From CAZUAQ01 sp964618455 (lineage in GTDB: Bacteria > Planctomycetota > Phycisphaerae > UBA1845 > PWPN01), in contig CAZUAQ010000011.1 of the NCBI GenBank assembly GCA_964618455.1, forward strand, positions 65,251 through 129,250: a stretch of DNA of 64,000 nucleotides, in the 5' to 3' direction. Every line of letters begins with the position of its first letter. The stretch's first letter is position 1. A program made the position numbers and the translations under genes. The notes beneath the pieces are model-generated. The model saw nothing but the letters and a program-made list of their open reading frames with translations. It was not told the DNA's origin and ran no database searches. This document shows, in pieces, positions 16,606-25,226 of this stretch.

Positions 16606-17355
16606 ATGCCTTTGCAGTGCCCGTATTGCGATCGGCCGATCGACCCGGTGGACATCAACGTGGCGGCGGACGTGGCCAAGTGCGCGTCCTGCGGGGCGGC
16701 GTTCGCCCCGAGCAAGCATCTGGCTGAGTCTCCACCTCCGGCACATGTGTCGTCGGCCGTTGACGAACCGCCACGCCCTCAGGCGGCACCAAGCTACACG
16801 AAGGTTCGCGTCTACGACGACGGCCGGGGGCTCAGCATCCGCATTCCGCCGCAGGGGTTTCAACTCATGCACATTTTCCTGATCGCGTTCGCGATCGGGT
16901 GGTGGAGCTTTCTGGGAGTCTTCGTCACGGCAATCACCGGAATCTCCTGCATCATTGACGACATGCCTTTCGATGGACCCTCCGACGGGCCGCCGATCTT
17001 CTTCCTCTGTTTTCTCACACCCTTCTTCGCGGCGGGCATCGGCATGGTCGCAGCGATTCTCTGGCCGCTCTTCGGCATCACGGAACTTCGCCTGGGGCAC
17101 TATGGTTGTTCGTACCGGTGGAGCATGCTCGGCCTCGGACGCACCGTGCAGGCACAACAGAATGAATGTTCCGTACGCTGGTCGACGCCGGGGTTCATCG
17201 TCATGAAGCGAAAACAGAACATGAACGTGTCGACGGACCTTCCCCACATCAAACTGCAGATCGGGCCGAAGGAAGTGCACGTCAGCCAGCACCTGAGCCA
17301 GCAGGAGCAGGAGTGGATTTACCACGAGATCAAGGACGCCCTGCAACAGCCGTAG
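16606..17355 (+). CDS. Zinc-ribbon membrane protein, paralogue 1
   Basis: A 249-aa protein. The N-terminus carries a zinc ribbon CPYCDRPIDP...AKCASCGAAF, followed by a Pro-rich linker, an acidic strand block (YTKVRVYDDGRGLSIRIPPQGF), two transmembrane helices (about residues 85-110 and 130-160), and a C-terminal strand-rich domain ending with a helix (SQQEQEWIYHEIKDALQQ). This layout resembles bacterial PH-like membrane proteins. The ATG at 16606 has GAGGGAG 5 nt upstream, so the GTG at 16600 is rejected. The next gene, 21 bp downstream, encodes a clear paralogue. The function is unknown. Confidence 0.65.
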   Translation: MPLQCPYCDRPIDPVDINVAADVAKCASCGAAFAPSKHLAESPPPAHVSSAVDEPPRPQAAPSYTKVRVYDDGRGLSIRIPPQGFQLMHIFLIAFAIGWWSFLGVFVTAITGISCIIDDMPFDGPSDGPPIFFLCFLTPFFAAGIGMVAAILWPLFGITELRLGHYGCSYRWSMLGLGRTVQAQQNECSVRWSTPGFIVMKRKQNMNVSTDLPHIKLQIGPKEVHVSQHLSQQEQEWIYHEIKDALQQP

Positions 17356-17376
17356 GACGACACGGGGGATTGGGCG

Positions 17377-18087
17377 ATGTCGATGAATTGTCCGCATTGT
17401 TCCGGTGAGGTGCCGTCCGACCAGTTGAACATCAGGGCGGACACGGGGCTGTGCCCGCACTGCGGGGAGATGTTTCGTCCCTCGTCATCCCTGGCACCTT
17501 CCCGAATCGATTATGAAGGCTATCCGGATGAGGCCTTTGTCCAGGCCGAAAAGCCGCCGGAACGTGAAGTCGTCATCGAGTACTTCGATGATGGTGGCGT
17601 GGGCATGTACCTGCCGACGGGGGGCTTGAAGAGCAAAGGCGCGATGGCGATGTTCGTCTTCGCCGTGTTCTGGAACGGCATCGTGCTGTGCGTCGGCTCC
17701 GGCTTTGTGGCGGGGATGGCGGAAGGCGAGGTGCCATGGCTGATGATCCTTTTCTTCGTGCCGTTCGTGGTGATCGGTGTGGCCATGCCGCTGTGGGGAT
17801 GCTGGCTCGCCTGGGGGCAGACGAAGGTCGGCATCGATCCGCAGGGCGTGTGGATCGAGCAGACGCTGTTCGGGCGCAAGCGGCTGCGGACGTTTCCGCT
17901 GGAGAAGATCGAGCGTTTCCGCCGGAAGGTCGCGTACACGCAGAATGACGATCCGGTCTACGCGTGCAGCGTCAAGGTGGATGGCAAGCATCACAACTTC
18001 GGCCACAAGCTCTCGGACGAACACCAGGTGTGGATGGTGAGGGAGTTCAATGTAGCGCTGCAGCGGTTGCGCGGGGTGGAGCGGTGA
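17377..18087 (+). CDS. Zinc-ribbon membrane protein, paralogue 2
   Basis: A 236-aa paralogue of the preceding gene with the same order: zinc ribbon CPHCSGEVPS...GLCPHCGEMF, linker, VVIEYFDDGGVGMYLPTGGL, two transmembrane helices (about residues 90-112 and 122-145), then a strand-rich PH-like end (VGIDPQGVWIEQTLFGRKRLRTF, FGHKLSDEHQVWMVREF). Shared blocks show tandem duplication followed by strong divergence. The two are probably co-transcribed. The substrate or partner is unknown. Confidence 0.65.
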   Translation: MSMNCPHCSGEVPSDQLNIRADTGLCPHCGEMFRPSSSLAPSRIDYEGYPDEAFVQAEKPPEREVVIEYFDDGGVGMYLPTGGLKSKGAMAMFVFAVFWNGIVLCVGSGFVAGMAEGEVPWLMILFFVPFVVIGVAMPLWGCWLAWGQTKVGIDPQGVWIEQTLFGRKRLRTFPLEKIERFRRKVAYTQNDDPVYACSVKVDGKHHNFGHKLSDEHQVWMVREFNVALQRLRGVER

Positions 18088-18231
18088 GTGGCGTCGTATG
18101 CAATGACGAATGGGGAGTGGTGGGCAGTGAACAGTGGATCGTGAATAGTGATAGAGCGGGGGCTCTGTCTGCTTGATTTGGCGTTCATTCGCCCGCGGAA
18201 TGGCGACGAGGGAGGGTCGAGACAGTCCATT

Positions 18232-18397
18232 CAGTACCGCGACCGTGAGGGAGCGGGTCGGTAGAGTGACGTGCCACATCAGTCAAACCTCCGATGCGTA
18301 TTCAGATCGCACCGCTGCAGTCGGCAGTTCAGCGGAGCTTACCACAGAAATCAGAAGTCATCACTACTATCCGCTCCCTCACGGTCGCGGTACTGAC
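18232..18397. repeat. REP-like inverted pair (BIME-like element)
   Basis: A 25-nt sequence at 18232-18256 (beginning CAGTACCGCGACC, ending GGGAGCGG) recurs as an exact reverse complement at 18373-18397. The match extends to about 30 nt with one mismatch. Each arm can itself fold (ACCGC/GCGGT with a short inner stem), as REP hairpins do. The 116-nt spacer has its own CCGCTG/CAGCGG hairpin (18312-18335). The whole 342-bp gap 18088-18429 has no credible gene. It is probably a dispersed palindromic repeat, though no second locus exists in this window. Confidence 0.6.
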
Positions 18398-18429
18398 TGG
18401 AAAAGGTTGACCATCGGGTATGGCCACGC

Positions 18430-19068
18430 TCACTGGATGTTCAACGCGGGTTTCGCGTATCGTACCTTGATGCCGACTTCGTGAGCAATCATTGCGGCAA
18501 GCTTCCTTCCTTTCTTGTTCAGAGGGCTCTCTGAGTTGGCAAGCTCATTTTCTGCCCAAGTTTCATAGAGCCCGCTGAGAATCCGGCATTGTTCAACGCG
18601 CGCGCTCACCAGGCTCCAGTTCCACAGGTCATCCGCGATCGAAGCAGGCAGAATCAGACGATGGCGACCCACCAAGCCGTTGCAAACTTCGCACCGTAAA
18701 GGGGAAAGCTCGTAAGATTCATCGATCACGATGCGCAGGCTTGGACATGGATCATGTTCGCAGTAGTGATCGTCGCTGGACCATGCAACCTCAAGGATTT
18801 CGTGTGAAATCGGCGTAGACAGCAGCGAACATACCGGTTGCCAGTTGGGCCTAGCTCCGATCGCTGCGAGCGCGAGCTCCCACGCATCCGGTGCCGACAG
18901 CAGACCTCCCAAGACGATATCGCCGGAACGAGACTCGCAATTGAGCAGGTGTCGTTGTCCAAGATAGCCCTGTGAAGCCATACGCTGGAGAATCATCACA
19001 CAATCCTCCCTCAGGCATTCTGGCTCATCGGTGGGCAACGCAATCTTGGTAAGAGTCTGAAGAAGCAT
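18430..19068 (-). CDS. Hypothetical protein, resembles DUF2310-type zinc-ribbon proteins
   Basis: A 212-aa protein. The middle holds Cys residues in CEHDPCPS and CEVCNG, possible metal ligands. The C-terminal part (LYETWAENELANSESPLNKKGRKLA, then IKVRYAKP) resembles the end of DUF2310 zinc-ribbon proteins, but I cannot confirm this by eye. The N-terminal 100 residues show no known domain. It follows the 19117-19560 gene by 48 bp on the same strand, and the two look like a transcription unit next to a REP-like element. Base composition is lower in GC than its neighbours, so transfer is possible. Confidence 0.5.
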   Translation of the reverse strand: MLLQTLTKIALPTDEPECLREDCVMILQRMASQGYLGQRHLLNCESRSGDIVLGGLLSAPDAWELALAAIGARPNWQPVCSLLSTPISHEILEVAWSSDDHYCEHDPCPSLRIVIDESYELSPLRCEVCNGLVGRHRLILPASIADDLWNWSLVSARVEQCRILSGLYETWAENELANSESPLNKKGRKLAAMIAHEVGIKVRYAKPALNIQ

Positions 19069-19116
19069 GGGTTGATTATTCCGATTCGCGATCCCAGAAT
19101 CTCATTGGGGTGCGAG

Positions 19117-19560
19117 CTAGGTGACAACTTCAGCGGCGCCGAGGGCTTTGTCGTAATCGTCGATCGTGATCTCCGGAATGCCCATATCGATTGTCGTCAC
19201 AAAGAGGCGTCTTTCTTCCAGCGCTCTCGGAAACCACTTCCTGATGAACTCGATCGTCAATTCGATTTCTTCTGAAGCAGGGCGGCGCAAGATGGTGACC
19301 TTATCGTAGCGAAGAGGTTTCTCCGTTCGATACGCCTCCATCACAACGAGCAAGGCAGATGCATCTTCGTGGCGCTGTATCTCATCCTCGCTCATGTTTG
19401 CGGACGTCATGCGGCACGAGAGAATGGCGACATGCTGATGGCGAAGCGCCTTCAGATGCTGCGACGCAGGTTCGCTATCCGTCAGGAGCAGTTCCGCATA
19501 AACGGATTCGCCCCGACTGCCGCCACGAGAATCGTAGAACTTCTTTTCTATCTCAGGCAC
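19117..19560 (-). CDS. Hypothetical protein
   Basis: A 147-aa soluble protein with a mix of charged helices (MSEDEIQRHEDASALLVVMEAY) and strands (KPLRYDKVTILRR, RRLFVTTIDMGIPEITIDDYD). No signal peptide or membrane segment is seen. The start is a GTG with AAGGAAG 8 nt upstream. I recognise no family. It forms a likely pair with the downstream 212-aa gene. Codon use is less GC-biased than the neighbouring murA, in line with an accessory pair. Confidence 0.5.
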   Translation of the reverse strand: MPEIEKKFYDSRGGSRGESVYAELLLTDSEPASQHLKALRHQHVAILSCRMTSANMSEDEIQRHEDASALLVVMEAYRTEKPLRYDKVTILRRPASEEIELTIEFIRKWFPRALEERRLFVTTIDMGIPEITIDDYDKALGAAEVVT

Positions 19561-19855
19561 TGGTGACTTCCTTGAGCCAATCTCGCGTTGGTTGATTCGC
19601 GAGCCCGGGATCGGAGAGCCCGGGCCACCCCGGCCAACGTTTCCATCAGTGGGTTTCCCGGAGGATCACACCCCGGCATTCTACCCGCCAAGCGCTTGTC
19701 TTTCCGGCGTATGTGCTTCATGATGAGCCGGAATCCCGCCGGTCGAGCGGAGGCCGGGGGTTGGCGCGGGAATGTCGGGTGCATCCGCACCGGTCGCACG
19801 GGCCGGGTGGGTCAAGGACGATCGTGGGTCATTCGAGCAAAGAAGGACGAGCAAG

Positions 19856-21136
19856 GTGGACTATTTCCTGATCAACGGCGGAAAGCGGCTCCGCGGGACG
19901 GTGGAGATCAACGGAGCCAAGAACGCGGCGTTGCCGATCATGGCCGCCTCGATCCTGTGCGATGACGAGGTCGTGCTGCGTGACGTGCCGGATCTCATGG
20001 ACATCCGGTCGATGGAGAAGCTGCTGAATCAGTTGGGTGTCTCCAGCCAGCACGACGCCGACGGAACGGTGCGGCTGAAGGTCGAGGACGAGATGAAGCA
20101 TCACGCCGATTACGACCTCGTCCGCCGGATGCGGGCCAGCGTGTGCGTGATGGGCCCGCTGCTGGCGAAACGCAAGCAGGCGCGGGTGTCGTTGCCCGGC
20201 GGATGTGCCATCGGCGATCGGCCGATCAACCTGCACGTGCAGGGGCTGACCGCGCTGGGCGCGGACTCGGAACTCGTCGGTGGCGACATCATCCTCAAGG
20301 CCAAGCGGCTGATGGGCACGGAGCTGTTTCTCGGCGGCCCGTTCGGCTCGACAGTGACGGGCACCGCCAACGTGCTGATGGCGGCGGTGCTGGCCGAGGG
20401 GCGGACGATCATCGAGTCGGCGGCCTGCGAGCCGGAGATCTCGGATCTGGCGGAATTCCTCAACGCCTGCGGCGCGCAGATCAGCGGGCACGGGTCACCG
20501 CGTATCACGATCGAGGGCGTCAAGCAGCTTCACGGCTGTGAACACAAAGTCGTGCCGGACCGGATCGAGGCGGGCACGTTCATCATGGCGGGGGCGATCA
20601 CGAACGGCGAGATCCGCCTGAAGAACTGCAAGCTGGAGCATCTGCTGGCGGTGGTGGATGTGTTGCGGCGGATCGGGATCAACGTGGAACGTGACGGCGA
20701 TGAGGTGCAGGTCTCCAGCGCCCGGCGGCTCGAGCCGGTGGAGATCACGTCGCAGCCGTATCCCGGGTTTCCGACCGACCTTCAAGCCCAGCTCATGGCG
20801 CTGCTCTGCCTGGCGGATGGCAACAGCGTGATCACGGAGAAGATCTTCCCCGACCGCTTCATGCACGTGGCGGAACTGGGGCGACTGGGGGCGAAAATCC
20901 GCAAGGAAGGCCCGACCGTGATCCTGGAGGGCGTCAAGCGGCTGGTCGGGGCGCCGGTCATGGCGTCGGATCTTCGGGCTTCGGCGGCGCTGGTGCTGGC
21001 GGGGCTGATCGCCAAGGGCGAGACGCGAGTCAACCGGGTGTATCACATCGATCGCGGGTACGATCGATTCGAGCGGCGGCTAAAGACACTCGGGGCGGAT
21101 ATCGAGCGGCGAAACGATGAGGAGGATACGGAGTAG
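19856..21136 (+). CDS. murA: UDP-N-acetylglucosamine 1-carboxyvinyltransferase
   Basis: A 426-aa enzyme close to the usual MurA length (419 in E. coli). It transfers enolpyruvate from PEP to UDP-GlcNAc, the first committed step of peptidoglycan synthesis, in the cytoplasm. Motifs seen are INGAKNAALPIMAAS, the catalytic Cys117 in LPGGCAIGDRPINLH (the fosfomycin target), and RIEAGTFIMAGAI. A final DLRASAALVLAGLIAKGET segment follows. The GTG start at 19856 has AGAAGGA 9 nt upstream and begins VDYFLINGGKRL. The longer frame upstream is not protein-like. Its presence shows this planctomycete keeps peptidoglycan precursor genes. The 295 bp upstream contains GC-rich short hairpins and no gene. Confidence 0.96.
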   Translation: MDYFLINGGKRLRGTVEINGAKNAALPIMAASILCDDEVVLRDVPDLMDIRSMEKLLNQLGVSSQHDADGTVRLKVEDEMKHHADYDLVRRMRASVCVMGPLLAKRKQARVSLPGGCAIGDRPINLHVQGLTALGADSELVGGDIILKAKRLMGTELFLGGPFGSTVTGTANVLMAAVLAEGRTIIESAACEPEISDLAEFLNACGAQISGHGSPRITIEGVKQLHGCEHKVVPDRIEAGTFIMAGAITNGEIRLKNCKLEHLLAVVDVLRRIGINVERDGDEVQVSSARRLEPVEITSQPYPGFPTDLQAQLMALLCLADGNSVITEKIFPDRFMHVAELGRLGAKIRKEGPTVILEGVKRLVGAPVMASDLRASAALVLAGLIAKGETRVNRVYHIDRGYDRFERRLKTLGADIERRNDEEDTE

Positions 21137-21165
21137 CCGGACGACAGCCGAGGCCTCGGGCAGGG

Positions 21166-21193
21166 TTGACAGTCACCCCGGTACGGGTACAGT
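21166..21193 (+). promoter_or_regulatory. Sigma-70-type promoter upstream of the lipoprotein gene
   Basis: A perfect TTGACA (21166-21171) is followed by 16 bp and TACAGT (21188-21193, 4 of 6). The leader to the GTG at 21358 would be about 158 nt. It includes a GGGCCGGGCCCAGCCCGG inverted-repeat block. Confidence 0.45.
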
Positions 21194-21357
21194 TAACGAT
21201 GTCCGGTAACGTATTTGGGCCGGGCCCAGCCCGGTCGTCGGACATCCCTCAGACGGAGTGCCGCCGGCGACGATCGCCTCGGCAGCCTGCCACGACGATA
21301 CAAACTCCTCCCGGTTGGTGACTGGGTGGCTTGGAATCCTGACCAAGGAGCATCCCC

Positions 21358-22371
21358 GTGGAAGAAGTAGCGCGATTCTCAGGCGGACGGTCCTGTTCCC
21401 TGTATTGGGTGATGATGGTGCTCGCGGCGTGCATTGTCGTGGGTTCGACCGGCTGCGGGCCGACGACCGGCCCGGAGACGGGATACGCCGATCAGTCCCG
21501 CACGCAGTTGCAGTTCTACTCGCCTCCCGGTGCGATGGTGACGGTGAAGGGCGGTAACCTCCGCAGCCATCAGATCGCCGAGGTGGGCCCGTACAACCAT
21601 CGCCTGGAGTACTCGCCCGAGGAATTCAGCGTCTTCAACCTCAAGCCCGGCAACTACGAGTTCAAGTACACCACCGCCGCGGGGCTGCCCGGGGTGAGCG
21701 TGTACGGCGAGCTCGACGTCAAGAGCGCGGGCAGCAAGGAAGCCCGGATCTTCCGCGATCGGGCGTTCATTCCCATCGCGTTGCCCTCGACGTATTACGA
21801 GCAGGTGAGCATGACCGGCGACGAAATCTTCCCCTATCGCGGGGAGGCGTTCCGCCGGGCGATCGACGAACTGGATCTGCAGCGCCTCAAGCAGGGCGAT
21901 GTGGTGGAGAAGGTGGTTTTCGTGGCGGACCTGGAAAAGGCCAGCGCCGTCAAGGACCTCACCGAGCAGGACATCGCGGTGCTCGAACGTGAAATCGAAT
22001 ACGCCGACGCCCGCTTCCGGGACGCCTACCTGGACAGCAAGGTGGAAGTCACGGATTTCTGGTCGAACCTGACCGGCTCCGACCGCAAGCACATCAAGTG
22101 GGAGCGCAGGCGTATTGAACTCCAGCAGGAGCTGGCCGCGAAGGAGGCGCTCCTGGATCGCGTCAACGCACTGCTCCGTTTCGATCACGTGCTGACGCGG
22201 AAGGGGATGCTGGTGGTGGCCACCGAAGAAGTCGTGGCGACGCACATGGATCCCGAAGAGGCGGCGGAGGAATTGGGCGAAGTTCTGCTCGTGTTGCGAA
22301 TCGGCGGACGTCACATGCATTGGGGCGACCCGAGCGTGGAGCGGGCTTCGTACGACAGCAATGGTGAGTGA
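21358..22371 (+). CDS. Lipoprotein with PEGA-like domain, unknown function
   Basis: A 337-aa protein starting at GTG with AAGGAG 8 nt upstream. A hydrophobic segment ends in the lipobox-like GSTGC near residue 33. Residues about 45-120 are a small beta domain (LQFYSPPGAMVTVKGG, FSVFNLKPGNYEFKYTT) in the style of PEGA-like surface domains. Residues about 170-270 are charged and helical, possibly coiled coil (DIAVLEREIEYADARFRDAY, RRIELQQELAAKEALLD). The end contains VLLVLRIGGRHMHWG. The family is not recognised. It precedes the SUMF1-like lipoprotein by 83 bp, and the two may work together at the outer membrane. Confidence 0.7.
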   Translation: MEEVARFSGGRSCSLYWVMMVLAACIVVGSTGCGPTTGPETGYADQSRTQLQFYSPPGAMVTVKGGNLRSHQIAEVGPYNHRLEYSPEEFSVFNLKPGNYEFKYTTAAGLPGVSVYGELDVKSAGSKEARIFRDRAFIPIALPSTYYEQVSMTGDEIFPYRGEAFRRAIDELDLQRLKQGDVVEKVVFVADLEKASAVKDLTEQDIAVLEREIEYADARFRDAYLDSKVEVTDFWSNLTGSDRKHIKWERRRIELQQELAAKEALLDRVNALLRFDHVLTRKGMLVVATEEVVATHMDPEEAAEELGEVLLVLRIGGRHMHWGDPSVERASYDSNGE

Positions 22372-22454
22372 TCGAGTTCAGCGCCCGCGGCGCAGGGGGC
22401 GCAGGTTTTTCGGTGAGAGTCCGGCCAGTGAACGCGATCATGGAGGAATATCGA

Positions 22455-23519
22455 ATGAAGAGCCGAGTGGTAAGGTACGGCGGACGGGGTTGTTTTGCGG
22501 CGGGCGTCGCACTGGCGATGCTGACGATGGGGTGCAGCCGGCATCACCATCACCACAGTCACATTGACGCCCCCCCGGAACAGATGCCGCGTGTCGTGTT
22601 GCCGGCGGGCTTCGAGCCGCTGGAAGGGCATGCCGATGAGGGCAGCCATGACGACCGTTATAACGGATGGCCCCGCCACATCGTGAGCGGCTCCGACGGG
22701 ATGATCATGGCGTATGTGCCGACGCAGACGCTGACGTTCGGCGGCGGTCCCGGTGCCGATGAGATCCCCTCGCGGGTCATCACCGTGCCGCACTTCTACA
22801 TGGACATCCATGAAGTGACCAACGCGCAGTACGCCAGCTATCTTCATTGCACCGATCGCCCGGAATACATCAAGTACTGGTCCAAGGGCGTGAACGATGC
22901 GCACCCGGTTCGCGCCGTCTCCTGGAGCGATGCCCGGGACTACGCCGAGACCATGGGCAAGAGCCTGCCGACCGAGGCGCAGTGGGAACTGGCGGCGCGG
23001 GGCTCCGATCAGCGCATCTATCCCTGGGGCGATGCCACGCAGGTCGAGCAGAAGCGTTACCTGTGCAATCACAAGACCGGGCTCGACGATTTCGATGGCT
23101 ACGAGTTTACCGCCCCGGCGATGAATTACGCCGCAGGCGTCAGCCCCTTCGGCATCTTCAACATGGCGGGGAACGTGGCGGAGTGGTGCTCGGACTGGTA
23201 TGACCCGAGCCGTTACGCCTGGCCGAGTGAGGAAGATCCGCCGAGTGACCTGACGCGTGGCGCGAGGCCCTTCGGTCAGCGCAACTACCCCAACCCCGGC
23301 GACAAGACCATCCGCGAATCGTTCGTCGGTCCGGGGATCGGTTCGCAGAAGGTGGTGCGCGGCGGCTCGTTCAAAGACGTGATTGAGGATTGCCGCGTGG
23401 ATGTTCGGATGGGCGTGCGGCCGGAGGTCAAACAGCACCACATCGGCTTCCGCTGTGTGCTGACGCTGCCGCCGGAAGGCGCCATGATGGCCTCGTCCAC
23501 GAACAAAGGATGGCATTGA
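22455..23519 (+). CDS. SUMF1/FGE-like domain lipoprotein, incomplete catalytic pair
   Basis: A 354-aa protein. The ATG at 22455 has GGAGG 8 nt upstream. A lipoprotein signal ends at TMGC, and the first mature residues are CSRHHHHHSH, a striking natural His run. Residues about 80-340 are a formylglycine-generating-enzyme-like fold: FYMDIHEVTNAQYASYL, AVSWSDARDYAETMGKSLPTEAQWE, PWGDAT, NMAGNVAEWCSDWY, VVRGGSF, HHIGFRCV. Bacterial FGE has two catalytic Cys shortly after RGGSF. Here the first position is Asp and only the second Cys remains, so sulfatase activation is doubtful. It may be a structural or sensory domain. A terminator hairpin follows. Confidence 0.85.
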   Translation: MKSRVVRYGGRGCFAAGVALAMLTMGCSRHHHHHSHIDAPPEQMPRVVLPAGFEPLEGHADEGSHDDRYNGWPRHIVSGSDGMIMAYVPTQTLTFGGGPGADEIPSRVITVPHFYMDIHEVTNAQYASYLHCTDRPEYIKYWSKGVNDAHPVRAVSWSDARDYAETMGKSLPTEAQWELAARGSDQRIYPWGDATQVEQKRYLCNHKTGLDDFDGYEFTAPAMNYAAGVSPFGIFNMAGNVAEWCSDWYDPSRYAWPSEEDPPSDLTRGARPFGQRNYPNPGDKTIRESFVGPGIGSQKVVRGGSFKDVIEDCRVDVRMGVRPEVKQHHIGFRCVLTLPPEGAMMASSTNKGWH

Positions 23520-23562
23520 TCGGCGATTCGCGACACGGCGTGAAATGAGTAAGAGCACTGAC

Positions 23563-23600
23563 CGGCTTTTCCTGGGGCATGTTCCCGGGAAAAGCCGTTT
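23563..23600 (+). terminator. Intrinsic terminator after the SUMF1-like gene
   Basis: CGGCTTTTCCTGGG pairs with CCCGGGAAAAGCCG (one G-U pair) around a 7-nt loop, followed by TTT. The hairpin starts 44 nt after the stop codon. Confidence 0.6.
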
Positions 23601-23653
23601 CCATAGGGAGCGGCGTGTCGGGTTGATGGCGGATGCACGAGGGAGGTTGGGCC

Positions 23654-24319
23654 TTGGCTGAGGAACGCGTACGTATGGAGGTCTTCGTGGACCGCAACTT
23701 CGGGGAGAACGCCTACGTCGTGGACGTGGACGACGGGCAGGGGGGGCGTGTCGGGTGGGTGATCGATCCGAGCTTCCCGCCGCAGCCTGAGCGCATTCGC
23801 CGCCATCTCGAGTCCGAGCAGATCACCCTCGAAAAAATCATCCTGACGCACGGTCATCTGGATCACGTGGCGGGCCTGGACGACATGAAACAGGCCTACC
23901 CCGACGTGCCGGTGCACATGCCCGCCGGTGAGCAGGACGCGCTGCAGGATCCGGTGAAGAATCTCTCCGCCGGTTACGGGCTGCGTATCGTTCTGGATTC
24001 CACGGCGGATCACGATCTCGAGCCGGGGCAGACGCTCACTCTCGGGCGGACCGACTGGGCGGTCCTGGAGGTGGCGGGGCATTCTCCGGCAGGCAGGGCG
24101 CTTTACAGTGCTGGGGAGGGCATCGCCATCGTCGGTGATGCCGTGTTTGCCGGCAGCGTCGGACGTTGCGATCTGCCCGGATCGGATTATGACACGCTGA
24201 TTGCTCACATCCGCACGCATTTACTGACCCTGCCCGATGACACACGGGTCTATTCGGGTCACGGCCCCCAAACCACCATCGGAAAAGAACGCAAGTCGAA
24301 TCCTTTTCTCGTCGATTAA
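23654..24319 (+). CDS. Metallo-beta-lactamase-fold hydrolase (glyoxalase II-like)
   Basis: A 221-aa protein of the MBL fold. The zinc motif THGHLDHVAG gives the HxHxDH signature. Later ligands are the His in EVAGHSPAG, the Asp in VGDAVFAGSVGR and the His in VYSGHGPQTTIGKE, all in the order seen in GloB-like thioester hydrolases. The exact substrate is unknown. The TTG at 23654 is chosen because GGGAGG lies 7 nt upstream. An ATG at 23633 in the same frame, giving 228 aa, is the alternative. It stands alone after a terminator. Confidence 0.88.
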   Translation: MAEERVRMEVFVDRNFGENAYVVDVDDGQGGRVGWVIDPSFPPQPERIRRHLESEQITLEKIILTHGHLDHVAGLDDMKQAYPDVPVHMPAGEQDALQDPVKNLSAGYGLRIVLDSTADHDLEPGQTLTLGRTDWAVLEVAGHSPAGRALYSAGEGIAIVGDAVFAGSVGRCDLPGSDYDTLIAHIRTHLLTLPDDTRVYSGHGPQTTIGKERKSNPFLVD

Positions 24320-24630
24320 CGAGGCAGGACAAGATCGTTCGTGGCCGACAATCACTTCCGGTGCTACGCGATCCTCCATGGCGAAAATCGCCTTCAGGAC
24401 ACGTCCTCACCGAGAGTGGACTTCGGCTTCGCAGCGTGAATAGAATCGAGTGAAGGCACTGGTTTTGAAGTCGCCGATGCGTTTTCGGGCGGTTTCCGGC
24501 CTCATCCATCCATCATCCCCGGGAATCGGTGCCGCACTCGTGATGGGCGATGCAATCGCTCTACGGCACTCGAGCGCGGCGGGATGATTCTGGCCGTGCG
24601 AGGGGATGCAAAGAGGCGGGCGGTGTCAAT
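24320..24630. other. Gene-free stretch of 311 bp
   Basis: Between the MBL hydrolase and the MJ0042-type zinc-ribbon gene. Frames on both strands are short and not protein-like. I see no convincing promoter, terminator or repeat. Confidence 0.4.
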
Positions 24631-25062
24631 ATGTCCGCGAACGGAACGATCAAAATCGCGTGCCCGAGTTGCCGGGCGAAGTACCGAATTCCCTCCGGAT
24701 CGGCGGGAAGAAAGCTACGTTGCAAGAAATGCGATAAGGCTTTCCGCATCGCCGTACCGAGACCTCGTGACGAACGCTCCGAATTCCAGCCACCCACCGA
24801 AGATGAGATTCTGCGCTGGCTGATGGAAGGGCAGGACGAAGGCGTTCCAGCCCGGCCGCGGGTGGCCAATGCGCCGGTGAAAGGGGAGGGGCGCGAGGTG
24901 GAACGGCGTGAACGGCCCGCAGCGAAACAGGCCTCGCCAGTCTCGGAGACGACCGCGAGCGCGGAGGACAGCGACACCGGCGCCATCGTCTACAAGGTCG
25001 ATCCGGCCCAATCCAAAGAAGATGGCGACGAGGTAAGCCTCTCGTTCCGGAAGACCGGGTGA
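24631..25062 (+). CDS. Protein with N-terminal MJ0042-type zinc ribbon
   Basis: A 143-aa protein. Residues 1-37 form a zinc ribbon, IKIACPSCRAKYRIPSGSAGRKLRCKKCDKAF split over two CxxC pairs, typical of the MJ0042/zinc-ribbon_4 family. The rest is charged, low in complexity and probably disordered, with a short helix FQPPTEDEILRWLMEGQ. No membrane segment is present. Similar planctomycete proteins have large variable tails. The start ATG has only a weak GGCGG upstream. The function is unknown, with possible nucleic-acid or protein binding through the ribbon. Confidence 0.65.
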   Translation: MSANGTIKIACPSCRAKYRIPSGSAGRKLRCKKCDKAFRIAVPRPRDERSEFQPPTEDEILRWLMEGQDEGVPARPRVANAPVKGEGREVERRERPAAKQASPVSETTASAEDSDTGAIVYKVDPAQSKEDGDEVSLSFRKTG

Positions 25063-25226
25063 GATGGCGCGCCGGTAGCACCTGACATCGACCATTCATG
25101 TCCGGGGTGGCGAAGCGTGTGTACGCTTGCGCGGGCTCCAGTTCAATTCCATCACTTCGTCTGATACCATGTTCATCTGACCTCAAATAATTCTGAATCA
25201 TTGGCTTTCCATCCCCGGGGCGCTCC

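Noticed and set aside
22545..22565. His-rich codons as vector-tag contamination
   Set aside because: The run sits between a lipobox and a normal SUMF1-like domain in the same frame, with local codon use, so it is native.
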